The notes beneath the pieces are model-generated. The model was not told where the DNA came from and ran no database searches. It saw only the letters and a program-made list of their open reading frames with translations. This document shows, piece after piece, positions 10,661 through 21,482 of a stretch of 64,000 bases of DNA. How positions within the stretch are numbered: position 1 is the stretch's first letter; each line of letters starts with the position of its first letter. The DNA comes from Peromyscus leucopus (taxonomy: Eukaryota; Chordata; Mammalia; Rodentia; Cricetidae): NCBI RefSeq assembly GCF_004664715.2, contig NC_051064.1, forward strand, positions 114,252,240 through 114,316,239. The letters run 5' to 3'. The position numbers were made by a program, and so were the translations under genes.

Positions 10661-12859
10661 GATAAATTTATTTACTACTTAGAAATCACATACTCAATAC
10701 TATGTGAGGGATTTTAAATAAAGTGATAAAGAAGCTGAGGTCCAAATGATGAATAGATGATAACTAGACAAATAACAAGAAAGAAGATGTTCCTGGAAGA
10801 CAGTACCATTACAAAGGCCCAGGAAAGACAGTCCACTGTAAGCTACCAAAAAATAGCCAAGGATCATTCAGATAGAAAGTTCCTGTTTGCTCTGGAAGGA
10901 AACATGCAGGGTCCTGATAAAGGAGTTGAGGCCTTTAGAAATCATATTACATTTTTCCAAAAACATGAACTCTCACAGAAAGACCTAAAGCACAGATACT
11001 CTTAATCACATTTGGAATTTCGGAAGGCCCTCAGATGGTGAGATTTGAATTGTTTGCAGTGATCCAGGAAGAAAAAGTGAGTCAGAGTCAAAACAGGACA
11101 CAGACTTCTCGTCTTCCCAGCCAAGGCTTTTCTCATGCAGCACAGCATTTTTCTAATGTGCTTTGATGGAGGCATGCCATGGTAACTGCTTTCTCTTCAC
11201 TTCTGGATGTTTGTAGTGCTTACCCTTTGAGCTGTATCACCTTCATTAAATGAATGTCCTGTTCCCCTGACCAAGAATGTAATTACTGAAGGAAAGATCA
11301 GATTAAAATTGAGTTTCTGTAATGGACCATTTGTTTGGAAGGCAGCCTGAAGGTATTTCTGAGGACTTTTAATCAGGGGGTGGGGGGGTGGCAATAGAAC
11401 TTCTGTGACGATGATGATTATTAGGGCAATTGAACCCCAGGCAAAGTCAGCTTCTACATCAGTGAGTCATCCCTTGCTTTTCTGGGTTTCTTAATTGGAT
11501 GAGATTTGTTTTCCTCTGCAATCTAGACTCTCAGATGGAAGGGACCTTAGGTGTCATAAAGTTCAATGGCTTACCAAACCTCAGTGCCTGTCTACAGAAC
11601 TTTCCAGTAGGTCATCCAGTCACAACTAACATACCTGTAGTGGCAAGGAACTCATGGCCCTTAAAGACATCCCTTGCTGAAGTAAACGTCTCTGAATGGA
11701 GTTTCCCCCTTTTAGGGTAGTGAACTCTGTCTCTCAGTCCAGCACATCACATATCTTCTCTGATTCTCCTGCAATGGGTCTGTGGGACTTACCTGCACCT
11801 GTTTCTAGTCAGAAATTCTTAGCATCACACTGTCCTATACCTCCTCCCCTACAATGCTGTCCCCATGTGTTACAAATAGCCAAGGAAAATGAACAGTGAA
11901 GTTACTTAAGGAACAACAAAGTTCATTGCTTTCTCGCAAAATGGTTCTGAATTGAAGAATCTCTCTGTACCCTACAGCCAGCTATGTTTCCCACAGTTGT
12001 TAGCAACTCATGTTCCTTCCAATGCCTTGAATCACCTCCAACTGGGGTGTTGAGTCACCTGCAGAGTCAAATTTAGATCCTGTCAAGGTCTAACTGTTTG
12101 AAAGAAGAAAGGGAGGATAGAGAAAGTAAACCTACTGATTTAAAAATTTGGACCTCAGATGGCACATGTCAAATTCAGTTGCAGTCCCCTAGCCAGAATA
12201 TAGTGACTTGACTATAGTGATGTCACTGAAGTGAGAATGCTTAGAGGAAAGTGATCTAGCCATATGCCTAGAAATAGGGGACGAAGAGATCATCGGGGGT
12301 ACTCTACCAGCCTTCACTATGGCCTGTGATGTCATTCTACCACCCATCTTACTCTCCTTTGGCTCTTCTTATGACACATTGCAAAATCTGAGTATAGTGA
12401 AAGGCATTAAGTGTTTGATACAGACATCTCAGCCACACACATATAAGTCATGCTCTTGAATAAGTCATTTCAGTTCTGTAAGTCATTTATATAATTAGGG
12501 GGAAATTCCATCCGAAAGTCCTGGTGAATGTCAAAAGGGATAATTGCATCAGTTAATGCAATTTCAACTTTATTCAATGTCACTAAGCATGAAATAGTTT
12601 GGTTTCAGCCTTCAAGCTATTGGCTTCATGACTTATCTGACTACCTAGCCAAAAGCTTTATTGCTCATTTGGAATACCACAAGCAACTATATTCTCTGTC
12701 ATTCCAAAGTGAAACCTACTAAAAAAAAGGCTCATAAAATAGAATCTTCTACTTTATAGGCATTTGCAATCTATATAAGGAAACAATCCAAAGAGCATGA
12801 TGGGAACCAGCATTAGCAGAAGTAACAGCAGTGATACCAATATGCATCGCTGGTGGAAG
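10661..12859. other. No recognised feature; short G-rich spot at 11375-11392
   Basis: Unique sequence. Several 65-82 residue frames are present but none resembles a known protein or has splice-site context. The G-rich spot has too few separate G runs to call a quadruplex. Confidence 0.45.
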
Positions 12860-13060
12860 CATCCATTTACCAAGCACTTATGTGCCAGGCTCTGGGCCAA
12901 GTCTCTCATATAAAGCATAGGATTGATTTTTATAGTATTCCTTTGGGGTAAGCACTTCACCCTGTTTTATGGATGAGACTCTTTGGGCTCAGAGGATTTA
13001 AGTCATTTGATCAGGAGTATGACTGGAAATTGGCAGACAGTATTTTACAAAGTCTGAAAC
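12860..13060 (-). mobile_element. MIR SINE
   Basis: 'agcacttatgtgccaggctc', 'ttttatggatgagactcttt' and 'gctcagaggatttaagtcat' follow MIR in reverse. Confidence 0.85.
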
Positions 13061-13205
13061 TTTGTACCTTCTACAACTCTCTCCTGAACTGAGAAGATCT
13101 TATGCAATTCTATGTGGACAGCTTACTCAGCAAACACGTACAGACTGCTTATTATATGCTAAGAACTATTTTGGAAACTTGGAAGACACATTATAATAGC
13201 TGGTG

Positions 13206-13389
13206 ACATTATCTAATTCTTTTTGGTTTTTCGAGACAGGGTTTCTCTGTGTAGCTTTGCGCCTTTCCTGGAACTCACTTGGTAGCCCAGGTTGGCCTCG
13301 AACTCACAAAGATCCGCCTGCCTCTGCCTCCCGAGTGCTGAGATTAAAGGCATGCACCACCACCGCCCGGCTAACATTATCTAATTCTT
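13206..13389 (-). mobile_element. B1 SINE with perfect target-site duplication
   Basis: The body at 13222-13371 (150 bases, reverse) runs from 'ttttggtttttcgagacagg' to 'caccgcccgg'. It is flanked by a perfect 16-bp duplication, 'acattatctaattctt', at 13206-13221 and 13374-13389. The A-tail is very short, but the body is close to the young B1 copies elsewhere. Confidence 0.97.
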
Positions 13390-13779
13390 AATAAAGAGAA
13401 ACTATATAATAACAACCACAAACTTCACGAGCCTCTTTGAACATGTCTTCATAGATTTTTTTTTTCATTGTTTGACTATAGATTTGTTCTCAGTCCTCCC
13501 CTAGGCAATTGTCTGTACTTTAGACCCTGTTTGATCTTAGTACAATTGTCCATACCTGTTTTACATAGGAAATGTATCATTACCTGAATCCCCTGTAAAG
13601 GAGCAATACCATTCCCTATTACTCGTTGTAATGTAGAGACAGAAGAGAAAGGTGGCAAGAGAGCCTGTTCCACATTTCCTGCTGGCTAGAGCTCATTTCT
13701 GTTTTACTTCATAGCACATCTTCTCCAGTGGATTATCCATATCCCTTCTTTCCACTTAGTTATTTGATTTCACTCTTCT
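13390..13779. other. No firm feature; possible upstream continuation of the L2
   Basis: Nothing clear. The part after about 13690 may already be L2-derived, but I cannot align it by eye. Confidence 0.35.
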
Positions 13780-14063
13780 CAATCAGCTTTTGTTGGGCTG
13801 TGTCCCCCAACATTCCTCTAAAACACCCTTTATTAAGGTCATTTTAGACACTAAGCCACTGCCTTGTCAATTCTAAATAATGTTCTTTCTCTGTTTTTGT
13901 GTTACTTTACTAGATCTTCTAGCAGCCCTTTACTGGATTAAATTATCAAATGCTTCTTAAGTATTTTCTTCTTTAGACTTTCAAACTACCACACTCCCTT
14001 GATCTTTCTCCTCTTAAGGATCTTAAGGGTCTTAAGATCCTTTGATGGATCATCTATGTGGTG
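13780..14063 (+). mobile_element. L2 LINE, ORF2-derived segment 1
   Basis: Diverged L2 in the forward direction: 'attaaggtcattttagacac', 'agcagccctttactggatta' and 'aaactaccacactccc' correspond in order to the L2 reverse-transcriptase region. It has stops in all frames. The element resumes after the SINE at 14064-14253. Confidence 0.55.
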
Positions 14064-14253
14064 TTTTATTTTATTGTCTTCTTAATGTTTATGGGTATTT
14101 TACCTACATGTATGCCTGTGTGCCTGTGGAGGCCAGAAGAGGGGACTGGAATTACAAATAGTTGTTAAGTGGCCATGTGGGCATTGGGAATTGAACCTAA
14201 TTACTCTGAAAGAGAAGCCAGGGCCCTTAACAACCAAGCCATCTCTCCAGTAC
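14064..14253 (-). mobile_element. B2/B3-type SINE nested in L2
   Basis: 'gtatgcctgtgtgcctgtgg', 'ggccagaagagg', 'gggaattgaacctaat' and 'aaccaagccatctctccag' are the reverse of a B2-superfamily SINE. The tRNA-like head is at the right end. Confidence 0.88.
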
Positions 14254-14259
14254 CTATAC

Positions 14260-14924
14260 TTTACTTTAAATTGTAGATAACTCTAGTCATTTTTCCCTCT
14301 TCTTTTCTCTTTTCTTTTCTCCAGCTACATACTAATCTGGGAAATCTAATCTGTTCCATAGCTTTAAATGTCAGCTATATGCTAATGAGTTCCATATCTA
14401 CATTTTCAACCTTAGCTTCTCAACTCTAGACTAGTACAATCAAATTGCCGATACAGCATCTTTATCCAGATGTCTAATGGGCATGTCAAAATGAATACAT
14501 CCGAAACAGAAATTCAAGTCTTCTCCATTACAGTAAATAGCCTCAAGTAAAGCCTGGAGGCAATCATTAATTCCTCTTTCTCTCACATTTCATATCTAGT
14601 CTATTAATGAATCTCAATATATCTATTTCTAATACATATCTCCAATCAAATTACCACCTACTATATCCATAATTCAAGTCCAAGTCACTAAAATATTTTT
14701 GGGATATTCAGATAGCCCTTGACTTTCTCACTAATTCTTGCACCACAGAGTCCACTCTGTGTTTACAAGAAACACAAAATCCTGTTAGTATCACTCTCTG
14801 CTTAGAAAATTTTACTGACCTTTATTCTAACTTAAAGAAAACCATGAGATAGTAAAAGGACCAGAAAGAGGGGACATGGTAGAACTCAGTATTGGTAGGG
14901 TACAAATAAAAGCAAACTATCATG
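14260..14924 (+). mobile_element. L2 LINE, ORF2-derived segment 2
   Basis: Includes 'cagctatatgctaatgagtt', where the family has the YADD-coding block, and 'ccagatgtctaatgggcatg'. The frame is broken throughout. It is interrupted at 14931 by a solo LTR. Confidence 0.6.
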
Positions 14925-15284
14925 GAATATTGTTGCTGAAGGGTTTCTCTCCAGGTTCCACCAAGCCCCGCAGTCCCACAATCCACATATAAAATAATCA
15001 CTCAGATGCTTATATTACTTATAAACTGTATGGCCATGGCAGGCTTCTTGCTAGCTGTTCTTATATCTTAAATTAACCCATTTCTATAAATCTATACCTT
15101 GCCATGTGGCTCGCGGCTTACCAGCATCTTTACACGTTGCTTGTCCTGGCGGTGGCTCTAGTGTCTCCCTCTCCTTCTTCCTGTTTCCCCAATTCTCCTC
15201 TCTCCTTGTCCCACCTATACTTCCTGTCTGGTCACTAGCCATCAGTGTTTTATTTATATAGAGCAATATCCACAGCAGTATATC
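14925..15284 (-). mobile_element. Solo LTR (family X, copy A), ERV2-like
   Basis: LTR 14931-15278 (348 bases), with TG and CA at its ends on the plus strand. The near-matching 6-bp flanks are 'gaatat' (14925-14930) and 'gtatat' (15279-15284). It shares the block 'cttatatcttaaattaaccc' and the following 'ttctataaatctataccttg' with copy C at 20900-21291. Orientation comes from copy B, whose polypurine tract lies on the high-coordinate side. A 6-bp duplication suggests class II ERV. It has no coding content. Confidence 0.85.
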
Positions 15285-15343
15285 TTATGAAAATATTAAA
15301 ATTAAACCCATTATTTTGTATACTAACTGAAATATTAATTAAA
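15285..15343 (+). mobile_element. Short remnant between insertions
   Basis: About 60 AT-rich bases between the LTR and the B1, presumably the interrupted L2. Too short to align by eye. Confidence 0.3.
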
Positions 15344-15505
15344 AATAACCTCAGATCCAGGCAGCGGTGGCACATGCCTTTAATCCCAGCACTCGGGAGG
15401 CAGAGCCAGGCAGATATCTGTGAGTTTGAAGCCAGTCTGGTCTACAGAACAAGATCCAGGACAGGCACCAAAACAACACAGAGAAACCCTGTCTTGAAAA
15501 ACCAA

Positions 15506-15553
<48 letters not shown>

Positions 15554-15558
15554 CTCAG
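15344..15558 (+). mobile_element. B1 SINE with (AAT)n tail and target-site duplication
   Basis: The body is 15355-15506, from 'atccaggcagcggtggcaca' to 'aaaccctgtcttgaaaaacc'. The tail is about 14 AAT units (15507-15550). The 11-bp duplication 'aataacctcag' is at 15344-15354 and 15548-15558. A poly-asparagine frame over the tail is an artefact. Confidence 0.95.
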
Positions 15559-15589
15559 TAAAAAATTATTGCTATGTCCAGTAAAGCTT

Positions 15590-16030
15590 ACAGGTCTTGA
15601 CCTTTGCCTTATTTTCTGACCTCTTCCAAGCTCTACTGAGGTGTCATTATATAATCAACCCTACATTACTTCTGTCATCCAAACATCACAAAATTCATTG
15701 CTTTCTGATATTCTTCTCAACTCAGAGCTCAATAAAGTGAGACACCTTTTCAATGAAGTTTTTGAGCTATTCCAGTTAAAATACATTACATCTCCCTAGT
15801 CACTTTAATAACTCTTCTGCCGTTTAATTTTATTCATGCCATCTATCAAAACTGAAGTTATTCAATTTATGTTATTAACTGATTTAAGACCATCTTTTCA
15901 TGCAATAATGTAAGTTCCTTTGGAGAAAAGCATTTGGTTTGTTCATTTCTATATACTCAGTAATGAGAATAATGCCAATCTGTTAGTGAAACACTCAGTA
16001 AGTGTATCTAGACTGGCTGATTGAATCCCT
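15590..16030 (+). mobile_element. L2 LINE 3' region
   Basis: 'caatgaagtttttgagctat', 'atctccctagtcactttaat', 'aatgtaagttcctttggaga' and 'cactcagtaagtgtatctag' follow the L2 3' end. The same element probably begins near 13780. Confidence 0.65.
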
Positions 16031-16220
16031 GCTTGAAGGCCTTTAGTATAATAAAAGTAAAATATGGGCAGTGATCACACATGATTTATGTTGTAGCAGA
16101 GGGAAGCTCAGGGCTTGTGAAAAGCCAAAAATGGTACCTGACTAATCTGTAGACATCAGGAGAGGTGAAACTAGAGCTAATGTTTAAAGAAGGATTTTTT
16201 CCCATTTTCTTGTTACATTT

Positions 16221-16325
16221 TGTTGCTTAGATAGGTTCTCATATAGGTCATGCTAAACTTGAACTCTTGATTGTCCTGCCTCTGCCTCCCAGTGGTAGAA
16301 TTACAAGCATATATGAGCATACGTA
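16221..16325 (-). mobile_element. Decayed B1-like SINE fragment
   Basis: 'aggttctcatataggtcatg' and 'cctgcctctgcctcccagtg' match the centre of B1 in reverse, with strong divergence. Confidence 0.6.
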
Positions 16326-16349
16326 ATCAAAAGATTAAAGTCTGGAGTT

Positions 16350-16757
16350 TGGTAGAGGGAAGTTTCTCTGTGTCCTACCTAGCCCCATGGTTGGGACAAA
16401 TCTCTCCCACCTTGGTCCCTTAGCAAATTATAAAATAATCACTCAGAGGCTAATATTAATTACAAACTATATGGCCTATTGCTTCAGCTTCTTGCTAACT
16501 AGCTCTTTCATCTTAAATTAATCCATTCCTATTAATCTGTATATTGCTACGTGGCTGTAGCTTTACCTATATGCTGGCTTCTTGTTGCTTCTTGGTGGTG
16601 GCTGGCATCTCTCTTGGCCCCACCCTTCTTCTCTCTGTATCTCTGCTTGGATTTTCTGCCTGGCTGTAAGCTTTCTTGCGGGAGGCCAAAACAGCTTTAT
16701 TTATTCTCCAATGGGAGCCGCATATATTCACAGCATACAAAAAGACATCCTACAGCA
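16350..16757 (-). mobile_element. 3' LTR (family X, copy B)
   Basis: Shares 'aaataatcactcag', 'aattaatccattcc' and the 'ctgtatattgctacgtggct' block with copies A and C, but is more diverged. It is 408 bases with TG/CA termini. The 6-bp flanks do not match ('ggagtt' and 'cttctc'). Instead, the high-coordinate flank is a polypurine tract on the minus strand. It is therefore the 3' LTR of a provirus whose other end is missing. Confidence 0.78.
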
Positions 16758-16928
16758 CTTCTCCTTTTCTGTCTAATCAAAAGGGAATGTTTTAACTTTA
16801 ATATAGTAAAATTATATATAACAAAACAGTTATCAAGCAAGAATTACAGTTACATTATCTAGTCTATTTGTATTTGGCAAAATTAAAGAAAATATTCTAT
16901 CTATCCTATTTTTGTGCGTCTAAAGTTT
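16758..16928 (-). mobile_element. ERV internal remnant with polypurine tract
   Basis: On the minus strand, 'agaaaaggagaag' directly precedes the LTR's first TG, the position of the plus-strand primer in retroviruses. The rest is AT-rich internal sequence without a readable frame. It stops where L1 3' sequence begins. Confidence 0.6.
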
Positions 16929-18600
16929 TTTGTATTTTTTTTCACTTTACATACCAACCACAGATGCCTGCCCCCAGCTTCCCCCTCACAACCCACTCCC
17001 CATTCCCTCCTCCAACAAGGTAATGTCTCCCATGGTGAGTCAGCAGAGCCTGGTACATTCCAGTGGAGGTAGATCCAAGCCCCTTCCCCTGCATCAAGAC
17101 TGTGCAAGGTGTCCCACCATAGGTAGTGGACTCCAAAAAGCAAGCTCATGTACTAGGGATGGATCCTACTGCCAGGGAGCTCCTTAAGCAGATCAAGCTA
17201 CATACCTGTCTCTCTCATGCAGAGGACCTAGTCCAGTTCCATGGAGACTCTGCAGATGTTGATCTAAAGTTCATGAGTTCCCACTAGTTTGATTTGGTTG
17301 TCTCTGTAGGTTTCCTCATCATGATCTTGAGGCCTCTTGCTTATAGAATCCCTCTTCTCTCTCTTCAACTTGATACCTGGAGCTTGGCTAGGTGCTTGGC
17401 TGTGAGTCACTGCATCTGCTTATATCAGTTACTAGATGAAGGCTCTATGATGACAGTTAGGGTATACACTGATCTGATTACAAGGGTAAGCCAGTTCAGG
17501 TACCCTCTCCACTATTACTAGTAGTCTAAGCTGGGGTCATCTATGTGGATTCCTGGGAACTTCCCTAGCACCCAGGTTCTCTCTACCTCCATAATGTTTC
17601 CCTCTATCATGGTATCTCTTTCATTGCTCTCCCACTCTGTCTCTGTTCCAGCTCAACCATCCCATTCCCTTATATTCTCATCTCCCACCCCCTACCCAAC
17701 TCCCCAATTTACTCATGAATATCTCATCTATTTCCCCTTCCCAGGGTGATCCATGCATCCCTCTTAGGGTCCTCCTTGTTAGCTAGCTTCTCTGGAATTG
17801 TCGGTTGTAGTCTGGTTATCCTTTGCTTTACAATGAGTGAGTACATACCATCTTTGTCCTTCTGAGTCTGGATTACCTCACTCCTGATGTCAAAGGATGT
17901 TGAGCAATTCCTTAAATGTCTTTCGGCCATTTGAGATTCCTCGTTCAGAATTATCTGTTTAGCTCTGTAGCCCATTTTTTAATTGGATTTTTCGGTATTT
18001 TGATGTCTAGTTTCTTGAATTCTTTATATATTTTGGAGATCAGCCCTCTGTTAGTTGTGGGGTTGGTAAAGATCTTTTCCCATTCTGAGGGCTGTCATTT
18101 TGTCTTATTTACCATGTCCTTTGCCTTACAGAAGCTTCTCAGTTTCAGGAGGTCCCATTTATTAATTGTTGCTCCCAGTATCTTTGCTACTGGTGTTATA
18201 TTTAGGAAGTGGTCTCCTGTGTCAGTGTGCTCAAGGCTACATTCTACTTTCTCTTCTAACAGGTTCAGTGTAATAGGATTTATGTTGAGGTCTTTGATCC
18301 ACTTGGACTTGAGTTTTGTGCATGGCAATAGATATGGATCTATTTGCAATCTTCTACATATTGACATCCAGTTATGCCAGCACCATTTGTTGAAGATGCT
18401 TTATTTTTTCCATTGTATATTTTTGGCTTCTTTGACAAAAATCAGGTGTTCATAGTGTGTGGAATAATATCAGGGTCTTCAATTAGATTCCATTGGTCCA
18501 CATGTTGGTTTTTATGCCAATACCAAGCTGTTTTTTATTACTATAGCTCTATAGTAGAGCTTGAAATCAGAGATATACAAGTTCTTGATGTAGTGGTATT
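16929..18600 (-). mobile_element. L1 LINE, 5'-truncated and internally deleted
   Basis: A T-rich run at 16925-16941 (poly(A) end on the minus strand) is followed by rodent L1 3' UTR: 'acataccaaccacagatgcc', 'cagcagagcctggtacattc', 'caaggtgtcccaccat'. Then comes the C-terminal part of ORF2 from about 17750 to 18600. Similarity fades near 18600, which I take as the 5' truncation. No target duplication was found. It joins directly to ERV internal sequence at its 3' end, so it probably inserted into that provirus. Confidence 0.9.
17724..18600 (-). pseudogene. L1 ORF2 C-terminal remnant
   Basis: L1 ORF2 encodes the endonuclease/reverse transcriptase of LINE-1. Only the region downstream of the RT core is present. 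The minus-strand frame at 18095-18367 carries the recognisable 'PCTKLKSKWIKDLNINPIT' and 'INKWDLLKLRSFCKAKDMV' segments, then hits an in-frame TGA at 18095-18097 where the family has a basic residue. The next readable part, the frame at 17724-17975, is in a different phase, so there is at least one frameshift. At about 17885-17890 the 'HLRNCSTS' block joins straight to a '(S)EVIQTQKDK' block. In full-length rodent L1 these are separated by well over a hundred codons, so a large internal segment, including the cysteine/tryptophan-rich C-terminal domain, is deleted. It is non-functional. Confidence 0.88.
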
Positions 18601-18727
18601 GTGGGTACTTACTACATTACAACATGAATAGTTTCAGGAGTAAGATATTTGCCTTTCATAGATCCTGCTAAATTAAAATTATAGCTAATACCTCAAAGCA
18701 GTATGACCTGCCCATGGATGTCTATGA

Positions 18728-18730
<3 letters not shown>

Positions 18731-18784
<54 letters not shown>
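18731..18784. repeat. (TA)n microsatellite
   Basis: About 27 uninterrupted TA units. Confidence 0.97.
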
Positions 18785-18788
<4 letters not shown>

Positions 18789-20053
18789 TAGCAATTGTTG
18801 ATGATTTAGGGTACTTCTAGACAGACACGTGTGAGAAGTGCTCTAAATATGATATTGAAAGGAGGTAATTGTATCGTCAAATATCCAGGAATCTTTCAAA
18901 GACACAACAGCATCTGAATGTGGCCTCAAAGGATGCATGGGAATTTCCAGACAATTACTTAAAAGGGGATTCCATTTAGGAAGCACAAATAGCACAAGGG
19001 CAAAGAGCTATGAAAGTACATGTGGTATTCTAGGAACTGTGTGCTGATGCATATTGTATCTGGAATAGAGTCCTGAAGGGGGTAGAAAATGATAGTGGAG
19101 AAGTGAATTAGAGTCAAGACTGATAGGCCCTGAAGGGCCTACCCATAAATTTACAAGTAGTCATTAATGAATTCCCCAAATTTTATAGAATTTCTAATGA
19201 CAAAAGGGAGCACCCAGGGCCTTGGATGAGCCTCTGCCTCTAAGTCACAACTCTCTGGGTTTCTACATCACCTGCCAAAGAGTTGAGCAGGGTGATACCT
19301 AAAAGGGCATTTTTTTGGGGGGGGGCTGGGAATGAATAGAGTTAGTCTGTCCACAAGCCAAAGGGCAAATCACTGCCATCAAGCTAAATTTCCTATGGGA
19401 TGCAAATTTCTGTGCTGGTCTCTCAGGCCAGCAAAGCCAGCAGTGATGAGATATGGACATCTCCTCCCCTCTACTGGCCTAGTACTATGCCAGGAAGTGT
19501 GTCTGTGAAGAGTTATGTGGGCTTCTAAATTGAATTCCTTTCTCTCTTATCTCATACTTCCCTGAGATGCTGGCGATCTATGAGATTACAGAGAAAAGCA
19601 AGTGCTGCATCACTTGTCTCAGCCAGTATTACCCAACAGCTGGTAGCAAAGGTGGGATATTGCCTCCAAAGACAGATGACTCATGCTACCCTCCTCACCC
19701 ACCGTCTTTGAAATGTTCTTTTGCCAAAGTAGTCATATGATCCTCCCTGGTCTGTTTATACAGGCTTCAAATCCACATAGGTACATAAAGGACTTTCTGT
19801 GTGTCAGACATGGTATAAACAGCGAATCTAAGATAGCAGTTACATAGTCTCCAATTGCAAGAATCCCCGATTTGGTGAGGATAGCAGAAACATAGCCATT
19901 AGCTTTTGATTACCAGAATGGAAAGGGTATTCATTTCTTTATCCAATAAATTTCATGAATGAATAAGAAGGTCCTCAACTCAAGCAGTTCAGAAATCAGT
20001 TTTGTTTCTTTTTTTTAAAAAAACACTAGAAAGATGCTCAATTTTAGGTATAT
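18785..20053. other. No recognised feature; G-run at 19316-19325
   Basis: Unique sequence with a T7-G10 junction near 19311-19325. No exon or repeat is supported. Confidence 0.45.
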
Positions 20054-20528
20054 GCCCATTATGGTGATATTTTATTTGTGTTGAAATGTGATTTTATTTG
20101 TATGTTAATAAATAAAGTTGTCTGGAGATCAGAGGTCAAAGCGAGCCATAAGCAGAGTCAGGCAGTGGTAGCACACGCCCTTATTCCAATCACATGGCAG
20201 ACAGAGTCTTGGTGTGGTCAAGGACACCGCCAAGCGTTGTAAAAGGAGCCTTTATTCCTAGTACCAACCATAGAGACCTGGAGGTCTGTATAGACGGGCA
20301 CTGACAAGGAAGGCATGTGGTTGGGTTTAGAGCCAATGAGAAGGCAGGACAGAAAAGCAATAAAAAGACAAGTCAGACAGGAAGAAGCTCTCTCTCGGGG
20401 GAAGCTACTGCTGGTGGTAAGCTAAAGCTAGTCATGGCTTTTGCTCTTATCTCTTTAGCTATTTCCTCTGTATTTGGCTCCATGTTTCTTATTTAATAAG
20501 ACTGTTTAGAAATTCGTCTACAGCCCAT
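20054..20528 (+). mobile_element. Solo LTR (family Y), ERV2-like, containing a B1-like module
   Basis: LTR 20060-20522 (463 bases) is flanked by a perfect 6-bp duplication, 'gcccat', at 20054-20059 and 20523-20528. The 3' end is CA; the 5' end reads TA where TG is expected. Near 20110 is 'aaataaagttgtctggagat', followed at about 20158 by a B1-like piece 'caggcagtggtagcacacgc'. A TATA-like 'gcaataaaaag' lies near 20357. It has no coding sequence. Confidence 0.88.
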
Positions 20529-20893
20529 AGCTTTCAAACATGGGAGTTTTGTCTTCTGGGTCAGGGAAGGCTTTGTAGAAAAGGTGATAGTTTAGAGGCA
20601 TAATGATTTCTCAGTGAACTAGTCTTTTGTCATCACAGTTGTCTTCATCCTTTACTCTCTTCTGTGCCCAGAATCTATAAAGTCTAACTTAATAGAAACA
20701 CCCGAAATTATTTACTTATCATGTTAAAATGGCGTGTCTTTCCTACACCTTCACTTTCAATGTATCTGTGTCTTTATGTGTTGAGGACATTTGTTAGAGC
20801 TAGTATATGTTTTAACCTTGCTTTTTCAACTGATCTAGATGTCTCTATTTTTTCATTATAGTGTTTACACTGGTAACATTGAACATGATGATT
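20529..20893. other. No recognised feature
   Basis: Unique spacer between two solo LTRs. Confidence 0.5.
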
Positions 20894-21297
20894 GATTTGT
20901 GTAGCTAGAGTTTTCCTGCCTTGCCCACAGTCAGGACAAATCTTTATCACCCGCCAGTCACACAGCCGCTCAGATCCAACCAAGTAAACACAGAAACTTA
21001 TATTGCTTACAAACTGTATGGCTGTGGCAGGCTTCTTGCTATCTGTTCTTATATCTTAAATTAACCCATTTCTATAAATCTATACCTTGCCACATGGCTC
21101 GTGGCTTACTGGCATCTTCATATGCTGCTTGTCCTGGCGGCGGCTGACAGTGACTCCTTCTGCCTTCCTGTTCTTTCTTTTCTCCTCTCTGTTAGTTCCA
21201 CCTATACTTCCTGCCTAGCTACTGGCCAATCAGTATTTTATTTATTGACCAATCAGAGCAACACATTTGCCATACAGAACATTCCACAGCAGATTTG
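20894..21297 (-). mobile_element. Solo LTR (family X, copy C), ERV2-like
   Basis: LTR 20900-21291 (392 bases) starts 'tgtagctagag' and ends 'ccacagca' on the plus strand. The perfect 6-bp duplication 'gatttg' is at 20894-20899 and 21292-21297. Two inverted CCAAT motifs, read on the minus strand as 'gattgg', occur near 21227 and 21249. It is the best-preserved of the three family X copies. Confidence 0.93.
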
Positions 21298-21373
21298 GTT
21301 AAATTTAAATCTACCATTTTATTGTTTGTTTTTCATTTGCTTTGCTTGGCGTCCTTCTTTTTTGTATGTTTGC

Positions 21374-21482
21374 TTTGAGATGGGACCTCACTAAGTAAAA
21401 CAGGCTGACCTCAAAGTGACAATCCTCACACGTCAGCCTCCTGAATCTTGTGATTTCAGGCATGGACTACCAGATACTGCCT
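21374..21482 (-). mobile_element. Decayed B1-like SINE
   Basis: 'gagatgggacctcactaagt', 'acaggctgacctcaaa' and 'gtcagcctcctgaatcttgt' follow B1 in reverse with many substitutions. Confidence 0.7.

Noticed and set aside
11375..11392. G-quadruplex
   Set aside because: Essentially two G runs plus a GG, not four separated runs. The G10 run at 19316-19325 is also a single run.
15245..15619. 124-residue frame with a long asparagine run
   Set aside because: It translates the B1 body and its (AAT)n tail.
17916..18455. 179-residue plus-strand open frame
   Set aside because: It is the antisense reading of the L1 ORF2 remnant. The true coding sense is the minus strand.
16344..18643. Possible proviral target duplication 'ggagtt' / 'ggagta' spanning the 3' LTR and L1
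   Set aside because: Five of six matching bases at an arbitrary distance is expected by chance.
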